Counted from the first letter of the stretch, positions 17,837 to 26,411 are shown. The stretch: DNA of 57,508 nt from Streptomyces sp. CBMA152 (GCF_014596475.1 NZ_MECJ01000020.1:1-57508), one strand, 5' to 3'. Translations and numbers: made by a program. The notes: a model not told the origin generated them from the sequence alone.

Positions 17837-18256
17837 GTGGGCGCCGGCGTGACCTCGCAGCCCTCACCCTGCGCCGCAGACGTACGGGAGGCCGCCGCGG
17901 ATATCGCCAGCATCCCGGACATCAAGGATGAGGACAGCGCCGCCGAGGCGATGAACACCCCGCTCGACCGGTATCCCGCCCAGCCTCGACTGGTGCGCCT
18001 GCCGGAACGCCGCTGGTCACTCCACACCCCGGCTCCCCACGACGCGCAGCCATCTGTATGGCCGCTGTCCACTGCCGCGCTCGCCCTGACGCTCTGGCTC
18101 AGCGAACGCGGCTACTGCGCACGGGGTCGCTGTGCCGCCCCCGGATGCGACCGCTACTTCATCGACACGGGACGTCGCGCCTCGCAGTGCTACGGCTCGA
18201 CCCGCTGCGCAACTCGGGTCTCAGTCGTCGCCCCCCCCCGCAACCGGAGCCACTGA
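17837..18256 (+). CDS. CGNR zinc-finger-type protein, probably damaged at the 3' end
   Basis: The frame of 139 codons contains WPLSTAALALTLWLSERGYC and then CARGRCAAPGCDRYFIDTGR and ASQCYGSTRCATRV. That is the C-terminal CGNR zinc finger of ABATE-type putative transcription regulators (C-x3-C, then C-x4-C spacing), here with CAT in place of CGN. The finger is followed by a run of nine C at about 18228. Past that run the frame leaves the expected basic helix, so the run may hide an indel. The N-terminal ABATE domain is also short. Perhaps a remnant. Confidence 0.45.
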   Translation: MGAGVTSQPSPCAADVREAAADIASIPDIKDEDSAAEAMNTPLDRYPAQPRLVRLPERRWSLHTPAPHDAQPSVWPLSTAALALTLWLSERGYCARGRCAAPGCDRYFIDTGRRASQCYGSTRCATRVSVVAPPRNRSH

Positions 18257-18350
18257 TCGGCGCATTGCATTCGCCGTCTGGCCGCGGTCCGTCCCGGGCG
18301 CAGCTGGGGCTGAACCGGGGTCAGAGCGTGCGGTGAAGTGCCCGGTGAGG

Positions 18351-18929
18351 ATGACGCAGAGCGCATGTGTGATCCAGAATGACCGGGTGATCACGCTTGA
18401 GACTCCCCGTCTGATCTTGCGTCGCTGGCGCGAGGAAGACATTGTGCCGATGGCCGCCGTCAATGCCGACCCCGAGGTCATGCGGTGGATCCGCGACGGC
18501 AGCGTCCGTGACGAACAGCAGACTCGCGACGGGGTCCAGGCATGGGAGAAGGAGTGGGAGTCACAGGGATTCGGCATGTTCGCCGTGCAGATCCGGTCCA
18601 CTGGCGAGCTGGCCGGGTTCACCGGCCTTGCGGTGCCCACCTACTTCCCTGAGGTACTGCCGGCGGTCGAGGTCGGCTGGCGGCTGGGACGGTCCCACTG
18701 GGGGCAGGGCCTGGCCACCGAGGCCGCTGCCGCCGCTGTCCGGTTCGGGTTCAAGGAGCGAGGCCTGGAGCGGATCGTCAGCATCACTCAAGTGGGCAAC
18801 AAGGCCTCCGAACGGATCATGACCAAACTGGGGATGCATCCGGTCTGTGAGACCGTCAATCCCGCCTACGGTCGGCGAGTGCGCATGTTCGCGTTGTCAT
18901 CGGACCAGTACGCCGTAGCCACTGGTTGA
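18351..18929 (+). CDS. GNAT family N-acetyltransferase (RimJ/RimL-like)
   Basis: From ITLETPRLILRRWREEDIVP to the end this is a classic RimJ/RimL-type acetyltransferase: the N-terminal TPRLxLRRW strand, DPEVMRWI, VGWRLGRSHWGQGLATEAAA (acetyl-CoA binding Q/RxxGxG/A), ERIVSITQVGNKASERIMTK with the conserved Asn-x-x-S, and LGMHPVCET. It should transfer acetyl groups from acetyl-CoA to an amine on a protein or small molecule. The start is uncertain: ATG 18351 (192 residues) or GTG 18387, which would begin right at the conserved strand. Monocistronic. Confidence 0.82.
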   Translation: MTQSACVIQNDRVITLETPRLILRRWREEDIVPMAAVNADPEVMRWIRDGSVRDEQQTRDGVQAWEKEWESQGFGMFAVQIRSTGELAGFTGLAVPTYFPEVLPAVEVGWRLGRSHWGQGLATEAAAAAVRFGFKERGLERIVSITQVGNKASERIMTKLGMHPVCETVNPAYGRRVRMFALSSDQYAVATG

Positions 18930-19144
18930 TCGCGGCAGTGAGCACGGCGGCTCGTAGCCGACCGCGTGGTTGTCGGCCCTGGAGGCCACGGCTCGATGCC
19001 GGTTGCGGCCCGGGGGTGATCGCAGTGTCGGCGGCGCCGAGCGAGGGCGTCCAGCATGTCAGACGAATGCGCTGGTCCCGCGTAGGGGTACGGAGCCGGC
19101 GCATGGTTCAACCGGCAGACGAAGGCGCCTTCAGCCACTTGCCG

Positions 19145-19252
19145 GTTCCGCCTCAACGAGCTGGGCGCAGGGGCCGGACGGGAAGGCGTTGTTGACTCCG
19201 ATCCCCGCGATGATCTGGGAGCCGTTGCGGGCGATACAAGCGCGCCGGTGAC
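19145..19252 (-). pseudogene. Fragment of the secreted-protein family found intact at 33109-33576
   Basis: On the minus strand this stretch reads ACIARNGSQIIAGIGVNNAF, then PSGPCAQLVEAEPASG before a stop. The intact protein at 33109-33576 reads ACIARNGSQIIAGIGANNTF, PSDPCAQLVDADTGKW at the same place. The two DNA stretches are nearly identical over the NGSQIIAGIG codons. No signal peptide or C-terminus is present here. It shows that the family once had another member in this arm. Confidence 0.65.
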
Positions 19253-19340
19253 GTCCCTCAGGTCCGGCAGCCCCGTCACGATCTTCTGTATCTGATCAGC
19301 CACGGCCCCGAGCCTACGCATCCGACGGCCCCAGCTCATC

Positions 19341-19370
19341 TCATAAACGGTCATTTCATAAACGGTCATT
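19341..19370. repeat. Perfect 15-bp tandem duplication
   Basis: TCATAAACGGTCATT occurs twice head to tail (19341-19355 and 19356-19370). On the minus strand it encodes MTVYE twice in front of MSWGRR, as if a start region had been duplicated by slippage. No gene with support follows. Confidence 0.8.
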
Positions 19371-19400
19371 TGTGAGAGGCGCGGGGCATCATCTTGCCGA

Positions 19401-19446
19401 CCGGGAGGCGTCCCGCCGGGGGATCATCCGGCGGGACGCCTCCCGG
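19401..19446. terminator. Strong hairpin terminator after the MFS gene
   Basis: A perfect 19-bp stem (19401-19419 with 19428-19446) with an 8-nt loop lies 19 bp beyond the MFS stop. It is a very stable, T-tract-free terminator of streptomycete type and should end the MFS transcript. Confidence 0.75.
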
Positions 19447-19464
19447 CCAAGCTCGGTGTCGCTG

Positions 19465-20994
19465 TCAACGGCTGTTCACGGGTGCCTTGTTCGAGGTGGT
19501 GACCGCACCTGGATCAGCGGCACGTCGCGGCACCGTGGAGCCTTCCGAGGGCCTGGACCTTGTCAGCCACAGGCCGGTGAACACGGCGGTGGCCAAGGTG
19601 ACGACGCCGGCCGCGACGAAGGCGCTGTTGAGGCCGGTCTCGAAGGAGGCACCGCCGGACTGCCGGGTGCGGACGATGGCTCCGAGTACCGCCACGCCGA
19701 GCACCGCGCCGATCTGGCGAGTGGTGCTGCTGATGCCTGATGCGAGGCCGCCTTCCTGGGGGCTGACCGCTTGGATGGCGGCCCCTGTCAGCGGGGACAT
19801 GGTCAGGGCGAAGCCGATGCCGGCGAGTGCGAGCCGCCACCACACGTTCCCGTAGCCGGTGTCGGCGTGCACCATACCGAGCGCCAGCAGTCCCAGACCG
19901 GCCAAGGCCAGGCCGGTGGTGACCACGATCCGGAAGCCGTACCGGGCGGCGAGCCGGCCCGCGTACGGGCTGACGATCACCATGGCGAGGGATACCGGCA
20001 GGGTCTGCAGGCCTGCGCGCAGGATCGAGCTGCCCTGGACGTATACGAAGAACTGGGAGAAGAAGAACGACGAACCCATGAGCGCGAACCCCACCACGAT
20101 CACGGCGGTGTTGGACACGGTGAACAGGCGCTGCCGGAACAGCCGCAGCGGCAGCATCGGAGCGGCACGACGCGCTTCGACGGCGACGAAGGCGGCGAGG
20201 AGGATCACCGCGGCGGCGAAGCTGCCCAGGATCACCGGCGACGTCCAGCCGCGGGCACCACCCTCGATCAGTCCGTAGGTCAGTGTCCCCACCGCCAGAA
20301 CGGACAGCACCGTCCCCGGGATGTCGATCGCGGGGGCGCCCGGATTGCGGGTCTCTTCAAGGCTGCGCAGACCGACCAGCAGAAGGACCACGCCGAAGGG
20401 CAGATTGACCAGGAAGATGGCAGGCCAGCCGAAGGCGTCCGTCAGCACGCCGCCTGCCACGGGGCCTGCGGCCAGACCGATTCCGCTGAATCCGGCCCAC
20501 AGCCCGATCGCCTTGACTCGTTCCTGCGGTACGGGATAGGCGGCGGCGAGCAGGGCGAGCGAGGCAGGGCTCAGCGCCGCGGCCCCGATGCCCTGCAGCA
20601 CCCGGCCGGCGACCAGCCAGCCGAGCGAGGGGGCGAGGCTGCACACCACCGACGCGGCGGTGAACACGGCCACGCCGGTCAGGTACACCCGCTTGCGGCC
20701 GAACCGGTCGGCGAAGATACCGCCGGACAGCAACAGCATGGCGACCAGCAGTACGTACGCGTCGACGATCCATTGCAGGCCGGTCAACTGAGTGTGCAGC
20801 CGGTGCTGCATATCAGGCAGCGCCGCTCCAACGATCGTGTTGTCGAGCAGGACCATGAATTGGCCGAGGCAGGTCACCGTGAGCAGCACGGCCCGATTCG
20901 ATCGACTGCCTACGGCCGCAAGCGATTCAGTGATGGGGATTCCTCTCAACTGCCAGTTGCTCCCCGCCAACGGTTGACGCGGGTGGCGGTACAC
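19465..20994 (-). CDS. MFS drug exporter, DHA2 (14-helix, EmrB/QacA) family
   Basis: The product of up to 509 residues has 14 hydrophobic spans. It carries the DHA2 signatures: motif D1 LGQFMVLLDNTIVGAALPDM, motif A GGIFADRFGRKRVYL, GRVLQGIGAAALSPASLALL, motif C-like GIGLAAGPVAGGVLTDAFGW and a late GLASGISSTTRQIGAVLGVA. It should expel hydrophobic or cationic compounds using the proton gradient. GTG 20994 gives a 30-residue extension before the usual RAVLLT start, so translation may begin further in. It diverges from a TetR gene, with two matching operators between them, the standard arrangement for a ligand-induced exporter. Confidence 0.9.
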   Translation of the reverse strand: MYRHPRQPLAGSNWQLRGIPITESLAAVGSRSNRAVLLTVTCLGQFMVLLDNTIVGAALPDMQHRLHTQLTGLQWIVDAYVLLVAMLLLSGGIFADRFGRKRVYLTGVAVFTAASVVCSLAPSLGWLVAGRVLQGIGAAALSPASLALLAAAYPVPQERVKAIGLWAGFSGIGLAAGPVAGGVLTDAFGWPAIFLVNLPFGVVLLLVGLRSLEETRNPGAPAIDIPGTVLSVLAVGTLTYGLIEGGARGWTSPVILGSFAAAVILLAAFVAVEARRAAPMLPLRLFRQRLFTVSNTAVIVVGFALMGSSFFFSQFFVYVQGSSILRAGLQTLPVSLAMVIVSPYAGRLAARYGFRIVVTTGLALAGLGLLALGMVHADTGYGNVWWRLALAGIGFALTMSPLTGAAIQAVSPQEGGLASGISSTTRQIGAVLGVAVLGAIVRTRQSGGASFETGLNSAFVAAGVVTLATAVFTGLWLTRSRPSEGSTVPRRAADPGAVTTSNKAPVNSR

Positions 20995-21001
20995 CTGAGC
21001 G

Positions 21002-21030
21002 CTCTAACGCATCCAGTGACTGCGTTAGAG
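21002..21030. promoter_or_regulatory. Operator 1 for the divergent TetR regulator
   Basis: CTCTAACGCA and TGCGTTAGAG (21002-21011, 21021-21030) are perfect 10-bp inverted arms around a 9-nt spacer. On the minus strand a possible promoter is TTGCGT, 18 nt, TATGGT, which would place the MFS transcription start inside this operator. A bound repressor would then block initiation directly. Confidence 0.75.
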
Positions 21031-21054
21031 GACCATAGGGAGGGTTGCCTCACA

Positions 21055-21075
21055 AACGCAAGTCATGACTGCGTT
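21055..21075. promoter_or_regulatory. Operator 2 for the divergent TetR regulator
   Basis: AACGCA (21055-21060) and TGCGTT (21070-21075) repeat the core of operator 1 with the same 9-nt spacing. It lies 11 bp before the TetR start and probably gives autorepression. It also overlaps the suggested -35 of the MFS promoter. Confidence 0.7.
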
Positions 21076-21086
21076 AAGGTGGGAGC

Positions 21087-21653
21087 ATGAACGAGCGACA
21101 GCCAGCCCGGCGACCCGGCGGGCGCAGCGCCCGCGTCGGCGCGCAGGTGCACCAGGCCGTGACCGACCTGATCAATGAGCGCGGCTACGGCAACTTCACC
21201 GTCGGCGAGGTCGCAGCGCGCGCCGGCGTGGCCGACAGCAGCATCTACCGCCGGTGGGGCAGCCTGGAAACCCTGCTCACCGACGTGGCGCTCACCCGCC
21301 TCAACGCGCAGTCGCCGATGCCCGACACCGGGAGCCTGGCCGGCGACCTGCGCGCTTACGCGGCCCAGGTCGCCCGCGAGATCAGCGGACCCGACGGTCT
21401 GCTGGTGGTGCGCCTGGCCGTCGCCCTGTCGAGCAGCGGTCAGCAGGGCCTACAGGCGCGTGACGACCTCCGCGACGAACGCACCCGGCAACTGCAGTCC
21501 ATGCTCGATCGCGCCCGCGAACGTGGCGAACACGCACCCGATGCGCTCGGCGTGCTGGACCACATCCTGGCCCCGATGTACATCCGCGTCCTGTTCGGCA
21601 TGGGCCCGCTCACCCCGGACTACGTCGACGGGCTGGTCGACCGCTTGCTGTGA
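21087..21653 (+). CDS. TetR-family repressor of the adjacent MFS exporter
   Basis: The 188-residue product has an N-terminal helix-turn-helix (VTDLINERGYGNFTVGEVAA, RAGVADSSIYRRWGSLETLL) and an alpha-helical C-terminal ligand domain with the RDERTRQLQSMLDRARERGE helix seen in exporter regulators. ATG 21087 has GGTGGGAG upstream. Divergent from the MFS gene, with the paired AACGCA-N9-TGCGTT operators between them, it should repress both genes until an exporter substrate binds. The ligand cannot be read from the sequence. Confidence 0.88.
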   Translation: MNERQPARRPGGRSARVGAQVHQAVTDLINERGYGNFTVGEVAARAGVADSSIYRRWGSLETLLTDVALTRLNAQSPMPDTGSLAGDLRAYAAQVAREISGPDGLLVVRLAVALSSSGQQGLQARDDLRDERTRQLQSMLDRARERGEHAPDALGVLDHILAPMYIRVLFGMGPLTPDYVDGLVDRLL

Positions 21654-21930
21654 CCTCAACCCGGTCCCCGGGATCAGCTCTCGGACGCGGTGGCAGGGCT
21701 CCGCAGTGCCCTGCCACCGTGAGGTGCTCCATTACGTGCCGTCCCACATCAGGCATCCGGCCCTCGGCCGGCTCTGTCAGCGGCCAGTCGGAATTCCCCG
21801 CGTACGGCCAGTTGCTGCATGTACGTTCCGTCACGACTGTGCGACCTGATCTGGAGCTCGGAGGGTCGCATGGTCACCTGCCACGACGACACGGCGAGGC
21901 TGGCCGCCGCGGTTCCATCGTGTCGCCGGG

Positions 21931-22485
21931 TCAGATCCATCCGGCGGTCTTGAGGACACTGGCCGCGACGGCCGAGGGCGGCACCTCGGTGGTGTCGATG
22001 GTGAAGTCCGCGATGGCGGCCTGATCGATGATCTGGTGGAGTTGGCCGGCCCGTTCCAGGTGCCAGGGCAGGGACTCGGGGTCGTTGGCGGCCTCATGAC
22101 GGAGCCTGAGCCGGGTGTGCACGGCAGGCAGGTCCGCGATCAGGCGGCAGACCTGGAGCGGCATGCCGATCGCGGCCTGGTAGCCGTCGAGGTCGGCCGT
22201 GTTCTCAGCGACCCCGGCCAGCACGAACCGCCGCACGCCGACGTCGAGGTAGTTGGCGGTCAGGCCGCGCAGGTTGCGCAGCAGCAGGCGGAAGTTGAAC
22301 GGGTCCTCGTCAGGTGCTGGCCACGACTGGTTGAGGCGGTCCAGGTCCATGACCGCGTGCGGCACACTGGCCTCAGCCAGAAGGTCGCCGACCAGGTCGG
22401 CGACCGAGGTCTTGCCGACACCGACGGTGCCCGTGATCAAGAGCGCACGCGGCTCAGTTCCGCTCGCATATTCATGGTGGCCCAT
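21931..22485 (-). CDS. P-loop nucleotide kinase-like protein
   Basis: The 184-residue product has a Walker A loop near its start (ALLITGTVGVGKTSVADLVG), a D-rich strand (HAVMDLDRLNQSWPAPDEDP) and an Arg-rich lid-like helix (VHTRLRLRHEAANDPES). The size and layout fit small AAA/adenylylsulfate-kinase-like proteins of streptomycetes that phosphorylate a small molecule or nucleotide. The substrate is unknown. I place the start at ATG 22485, with GGCGAG about 6 nt upstream; GTG 22491 is also possible. Monocistronic. Confidence 0.72.
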   Translation of the reverse strand: MGHHEYASGTEPRALLITGTVGVGKTSVADLVGDLLAEASVPHAVMDLDRLNQSWPAPDEDPFNFRLLLRNLRGLTANYLDVGVRRFVLAGVAENTADLDGYQAAIGMPLQVCRLIADLPAVHTRLRLRHEAANDPESLPWHLERAGQLHQIIDQAAIADFTIDTTEVPPSAVAASVLKTAGWI

Positions 22486-23003
22486 CAGCACTCGCCCTAC
22501 TTCTTACTGCTTGAGTCGATCTGCGCATTATGGCGGTTGCGAGAACTCCGGGCACCAGGATTTTTGTGTACTCACCACTAAGAAGAACCAGTAGTTGAGG
22601 TCAGACGCGGAGCCATTGTAGTGACACTCGGTGACCGCGGGTGGCCAGTTACCTCCCCAGCAACTGGCCACCCGCGGGGAATTCCACGTGGCCGCTGTCA
22701 CGGCTCAGGGCGGCCTGTCCGAAGCCGTCGGCCGGTGGGCCGTCGCCGCGGATCGGAGTACGGATCAGGCTGGGGTAAGGCGTCGTATGCCCGACCACGG
22801 CAGGTCAGCGCACTACATCACCGCGCCGGGGGCCGTGTGCTGCGCTTCTGGCGCACGTCCAGGCAGCGCAGCCGGACACCGGGCTGCCTCGGATCATCCC
22901 GTAGTACGGTCTCATGTCGCGGCCGCCTACCGTCCGCAATGGATCTCACCGAACCCGGCGGTGCCGCCGGGTCCGGCCGAAAGATCTGAACCAATACCGA
23001 GAA
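22486..23003. other. Stretch without a supported gene
   Basis: Between the kinase start and the desaturase end I find no convincing coding region. The one clear element is the perfect hairpin at 22635-22677. Confidence 0.5.
22635..22677. repeat. Perfect 16-bp inverted repeat with 11-nt loop
   Basis: CCGCGGGTGGCCAGTT (22635-22650) and AACTGGCCACCCGCGG (22662-22677) are exact reverse complements. It lies far from both neighbouring genes. It may be a terminator of a lost gene or half of a recombination site. No T-tract follows. Confidence 0.65.
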
Positions 23004-24122
23004 TCAGGCCGCGACGAGCTCCTGCTCGCGGTCCGGCGTTTTGACCTTGGGCTTCTTGTTCGGCAGCGAGAGCCGGAAGACCTTGCGCCACGCGGAGAAC
23101 ACCTGCTTGGGCAGCGGCCCGGTGACGTACTCCAGCTCGTACTTTTCGAACAGCGCGCGCACCTTCACCGCGACCTCGGCGTACCGGTTGCTCGGCAGGT
23201 CCGGGAACAGGTGGTGCTCGATCTGGTGCGACAGGTTGCCGGTCATGAAGTGCATGGCCCTGCTGCCGCTGATGTTCGCCGAGCCCATCATCTGGCGCAG
23301 GTACCACTGGCCGCGCGTCTCGCCCTTGATCGACCGGCGCTCGAAGACCTGTACGCCCTCGGGGAAGTGCCCGCACATGATCACCGAGTGGGACCAGAGG
23401 TTGCGGACCAGGTTCGCGGTGAACGTGGCGGCGAGCGTGGGGAGGAACGACGGGCCCGACAGCAGCGGGTGGATCACGTAGTCCTTGAGCACCTGCTTGC
23501 GGATCTTGCGGCCCACGGCCTTGGCCCGCGCGCGGAACTCCGGGTTCCTGCGGCGGCTCTTGTGCAGGTTCTTGCCGAGCTCCAGGTCGTACGCTGCGAT
23601 GCCGTACTCGAAGAAGCAGGCGTTGATGAAGTTCCACAGCGGCTGGCCGAGGTGGAACGGGTGCCACTTCTGGTCCTCGTCGACGCGCATGATGCCGTAG
23701 CCGAGGTCGTTGTCCTTGCCGATCACGTTGGTGTACGTGTGGTGCAGCTCGTTGTGGGAGTGCTTCCACTGGTCGGCCGGCGAGACGTGATCCCACTCCC
23801 AGGTGGTGGAGTGGATCTTCGGGTCGCGCATCCAGTCCCACTGGCCGTGCAGGATGTTGTGGCCGATCTCCATGTTGTCCATGATCTTCGCCACGGACAG
23901 GCCGGCGGTGCCGAGTAGCCACGCGGGCGGGAAGATCGAGAACAGCAGGACGCCTCTGCTGGCCAGTTCGAGCCCCCGCTGCGCCGAGATGACCTTGCGG
24001 ATGTAGGCGGCGTCCTGCGCGCCGCGGCCGGCGATCACCTCGTCGCGGATCGCGTCCAGCTCGCGGCCGAGCTCCTCGATCTGCTCCGCGGTCAGGTGGG
24101 CGGTGGGGTCGATGGCGGTCAA
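23004..24122 (-). CDS. Membrane fatty-acid/acyl-CoA desaturase (DesA3-like)
   Basis: The 372-residue product carries the three histidine boxes of membrane di-iron desaturases: GHNILHG (H88, H92), HSHNELHH (H121-H128) and HQIEHH near residue 300. Two hydrophobic hairpins lie between them. It should insert a cis double bond into acyl chains, probably stearoyl-CoA or phospholipid, with O2 and two electrons. The electrons are likely supplied by the ferredoxin reductase encoded 7 bp upstream on the same strand, the arrangement known for mycobacterial DesA3 and its reductase. A divergent PucR regulator adjoins the operon. Confidence 0.88.
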   Translation of the reverse strand: MTAIDPTAHLTAEQIEELGRELDAIRDEVIAGRGAQDAAYIRKVISAQRGLELASRGVLLFSIFPPAWLLGTAGLSVAKIMDNMEIGHNILHGQWDWMRDPKIHSTTWEWDHVSPADQWKHSHNELHHTYTNVIGKDNDLGYGIMRVDEDQKWHPFHLGQPLWNFINACFFEYGIAAYDLELGKNLHKSRRRNPEFRARAKAVGRKIRKQVLKDYVIHPLLSGPSFLPTLAATFTANLVRNLWSHSVIMCGHFPEGVQVFERRSIKGETRGQWYLRQMMGSANISGSRAMHFMTGNLSHQIEHHLFPDLPSNRYAEVAVKVRALFEKYELEYVTGPLPKQVFSAWRKVFRLSLPNKKPKVKTPDREQELVAA

Positions 24123-24129
24123 GGTGCTC

Positions 24130-25185
24130 CTACCGTTCGATGTCGCAGGGGCCCGCCGCGGCGGACACGCAGGTCTGAATGAGGACGCCCGGCTCGGCCT
24201 CGGTGATCTCGCCGGTGCGCAGGTCGCGGACGGCGCCCGCCTTGAGCGGCGTGACGCAGCCGAAGCAGATGCCCATGCGGCACCCGGAGGGCATGAGCAC
24301 GCCGGCCTCCTCGCCGATGTCCAGCAACGGCGTGGCGCCGTCCGCGTCGACGGTCTTGCCGGTGGCGCTGAACGTGACCTCGCCGCCGTCGCCGGTGGCG
24401 ACGACGCTGGGGCGGAAGCGTTCGGTGTGCAGGCGCTCTGGTACGCCGTGCTCGCTCCAGTGCTTCTCGGCGGCGTCGAGCAGGCCAGCGGGCCCGCAGG
24501 CCCAGGTCTCGCGCTCGGCCCAGTCGGGCACGAGTTCGTCGAGACGGGCGATGTCGAGCATGCCGTCCCTGTCGGTGTGCACCTCGGTGAGGCGCAGCTT
24601 CTCGTCCGCGACCAGGTCGTGCAGTTCGTTGCGGAAGATCACGTCTTGCGGCTGTGGTGCGCAGTGGACCATGACGACGTCGTCGAACTCGGTGTCGCGC
24701 AGCATGCCCATCGCAGGCGTGATGCCGCTGCCGGCCGTCAGATAGAGCACCTTGGCGGGCTTGGCCTGCGGCAGCACGAAGTCACCGGTCGCCTGGTCGA
24801 GCTGGATCAGCGTGCCCGGTGTCGCCCCGCGGACCAGGTGGTTGCTGACCTTGCCGTCCGGGATCGCCTTCACGGTGATCGTGACGCGGCCGTCCGGGCG
24901 GTCTGTCGGCGAGGTGAGGGAGTAGGCACGCCACAGGCGCACCCCGTCGACGTCGACCCCGATCCGCACGTACTGACCGGCCGTGTGGCCGCGCCAGCCC
25001 CGTCCCGGCCTGATCACGATGGTCGCGGCGTCACCCGTCTCGGGATGCACGGCCTCGATGCGCCCACGCAGGTCGGTGCCCGCCCGCAGCGGGCTTACCA
25101 GGTCGAGGTAGTCCGACGGCAGCAGCGGCGTCGTGACCATCTCCAGCAGTTTCCACGCCCTGCTGCGGAGGGCTGCACTCGTCAT
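24130..25185 (-). CDS. Ferredoxin-NADP reductase with C-terminal 2Fe-2S domain, desaturase partner
   Basis: The 351-residue product has an FAD domain (GQYVRIGVDVDGVRLWRAYS with the RxYS motif), an NAD(P) domain (VLYLTAGSGITPAMGMLRDT) and a C-terminal plant-type ferredoxin domain (GVLMPSGCRMGICFGC plus a later Cys in VLIQTCVSAA). This is a self-contained electron chain from NADPH to the desaturase downstream, 7 bp away. I start at ATG 25185 (MTSAALRSRAWK). The in-frame start at 25284 would run into the PucR gene. It is the first gene of the operon and shares its promoter region with the divergent regulator. Confidence 0.88.
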   Translation of the reverse strand: MTSAALRSRAWKLLEMVTTPLLPSDYLDLVSPLRAGTDLRGRIEAVHPETGDAATIVIRPGRGWRGHTAGQYVRIGVDVDGVRLWRAYSLTSPTDRPDGRVTITVKAIPDGKVSNHLVRGATPGTLIQLDQATGDFVLPQAKPAKVLYLTAGSGITPAMGMLRDTEFDDVVMVHCAPQPQDVIFRNELHDLVADEKLRLTEVHTDRDGMLDIARLDELVPDWAERETWACGPAGLLDAAEKHWSEHGVPERLHTERFRPSVVATGDGGEVTFSATGKTVDADGATPLLDIGEEAGVLMPSGCRMGICFGCVTPLKAGAVRDLRTGEITEAEPGVLIQTCVSAAAGPCDIER

Positions 25186-25251
25186 GGCTTCAGCTTGCTG
25201 CGTCTCTGGGCGTAAAGTCCTGACCGCAGAACGTAAATCTGGTCGGCTGAA

Positions 25252-25268
25252 TTGTTCGCAGGGAACAA
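25252..25268. promoter_or_regulatory. Inverted repeat between desaturase operon and PucR gene
   Basis: TTGTTC and GAACAA flank a 5-nt spacer just upstream of the PucR GTG start. It sits in the 86-bp divergent intergenic region and is a good operator candidate for PucR control of itself and the desaturase operon. Confidence 0.45.
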
Positions 25269-25271
25269 GAC

Positions 25272-26411
25272 GTGAGTCATGCAATGCGGAGGGTCAGCGA
25301 GCTGGCTCTGGATGAGACGACGGTCACCGCACTTCGGGGCGCGCTGAAGACGACCGCCGACGAGGTCGTCCAGGCGATCATCGATGAGGTCCCGCCCTAC
25401 GCCAACGCCCTTTCGGGCCGCATGGGCGGCACCATCCGCCGAGCCGTCCGCACCGCCCTGGGGCACTACCTGGACCTCGCGAGCGGGAACGCCACAGGCG
25501 GCGACGCCGGTGACGCGGCCTACGAGCTGGGCCGCGGCGAGGTGCGCGACGGCCGTTCGATGGACGCCCTGCTCAGCGCCTACCGCGTCGGCGCCCGCGT
25601 GGCCTGGCGATGCCTGGCAGCGGGCGCCGTACCCGCAGGTCTGCCCGCCGCCGAGGTCGCCAAGTTCGCCGAGCTGACCTTCGCCTACATCGACGAGCTC
25701 TCCGCCGCGAGCGCCGCGGGCCATGCCGACGAACTGGCCGCCCGGGGCAGGGCCCACGAGCGCCACCTGGAACACCTGGCCCGCGACCTCCTCTCCGGTG
25801 CGAGCCCGGACGTGCTGCTGGCCTCCGCTCAACGGGCCGGGTGGCAGCCCCCGGTCTCGCTGACTGCGGTCCTGCTGCCCGCCGACCAGGCCCGGCCTGC
25901 CTACCGCACGCTCGACCCGGGCACCCTCGTCCTCGACGATCAGCCGGACGCCACCGGTGTGCTGCTCGTCCCCGATGCCGACCGGTCACACCTCTTGCGG
26001 CAGCTGACCGACCGCACCGCCGTGGTCGGCCCGGCACGGCCATGGACTCGTGCGTCCGCTTCGTACGCACGAGCCGTACGCGCGCGCTTGCTCTCCTCCG
26101 AGATTCGCGACACCGAGGACCACCTGCCCGAGCTGGTGCTGAGCGCCGACGCGGACGCGTTCGCAGACCTGCGCGCGCGAGCCCTCGCACCGCTCAGGAC
26201 CTTGCCTGCCGCGACCGCACGGCGGCTGGAGGAGACGTTGCGGGCGTGGCTGCTGCACCAGGGCAGGCGGGACGAGGTGGCGGCGGCGTTGTTCGTCCAT
26301 CCTCAGACGGTCCGGTACCGGATGTCGCAGCTTCGGGAGCTGTTTCCGGATCTCGGATCGCCACACCGGGTCCTTGAGCTGACGCTGGCGGTCGGTCTTC
26401 GGGGCAGCTGA
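25272..26411 (+). CDS. PucR-family helix-turn-helix regulator
   Basis: The 379-residue product has the usual plan: an N-terminal sensory half (RsbRD-like helices about residues 20-160), a GGDEF-like central region (about 165-290) and a C-terminal PucR helix-turn-helix. The last reads LEETLRAWLLHQGRRDEVAA, ALFVHPQTVRYRMSQLRELF, ending LELTLAVGLR. The GTG start at 25272 has GGGAA upstream. It is divergent from the ferredoxin reductase/desaturase operon, which is its likely target, perhaps in response to an acyl-CoA or membrane state. That last point is inference from position. Confidence 0.85.
   Translation: MSHAMRRVSELALDETTVTALRGALKTTADEVVQAIIDEVPPYANALSGRMGGTIRRAVRTALGHYLDLASGNATGGDAGDAAYELGRGEVRDGRSMDALLSAYRVGARVAWRCLAAGAVPAGLPAAEVAKFAELTFAYIDELSAASAAGHADELAARGRAHERHLEHLARDLLSGASPDVLLASAQRAGWQPPVSLTAVLLPADQARPAYRTLDPGTLVLDDQPDATGVLLVPDADRSHLLRQLTDRTAVVGPARPWTRASASYARAVRARLLSSEIRDTEDHLPELVLSADADAFADLRARALAPLRTLPAATARRLEETLRAWLLHQGRRDEVAAALFVHPQTVRYRMSQLRELFPDLGSPHRVLELTLAVGLRGS

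Noticed and set aside
24103..25215. Plus-strand frame of 370 codons
   Set aside because: It is antisense to the ferredoxin reductase, whose FAD, NAD(P) and 2Fe-2S motifs are unambiguous.
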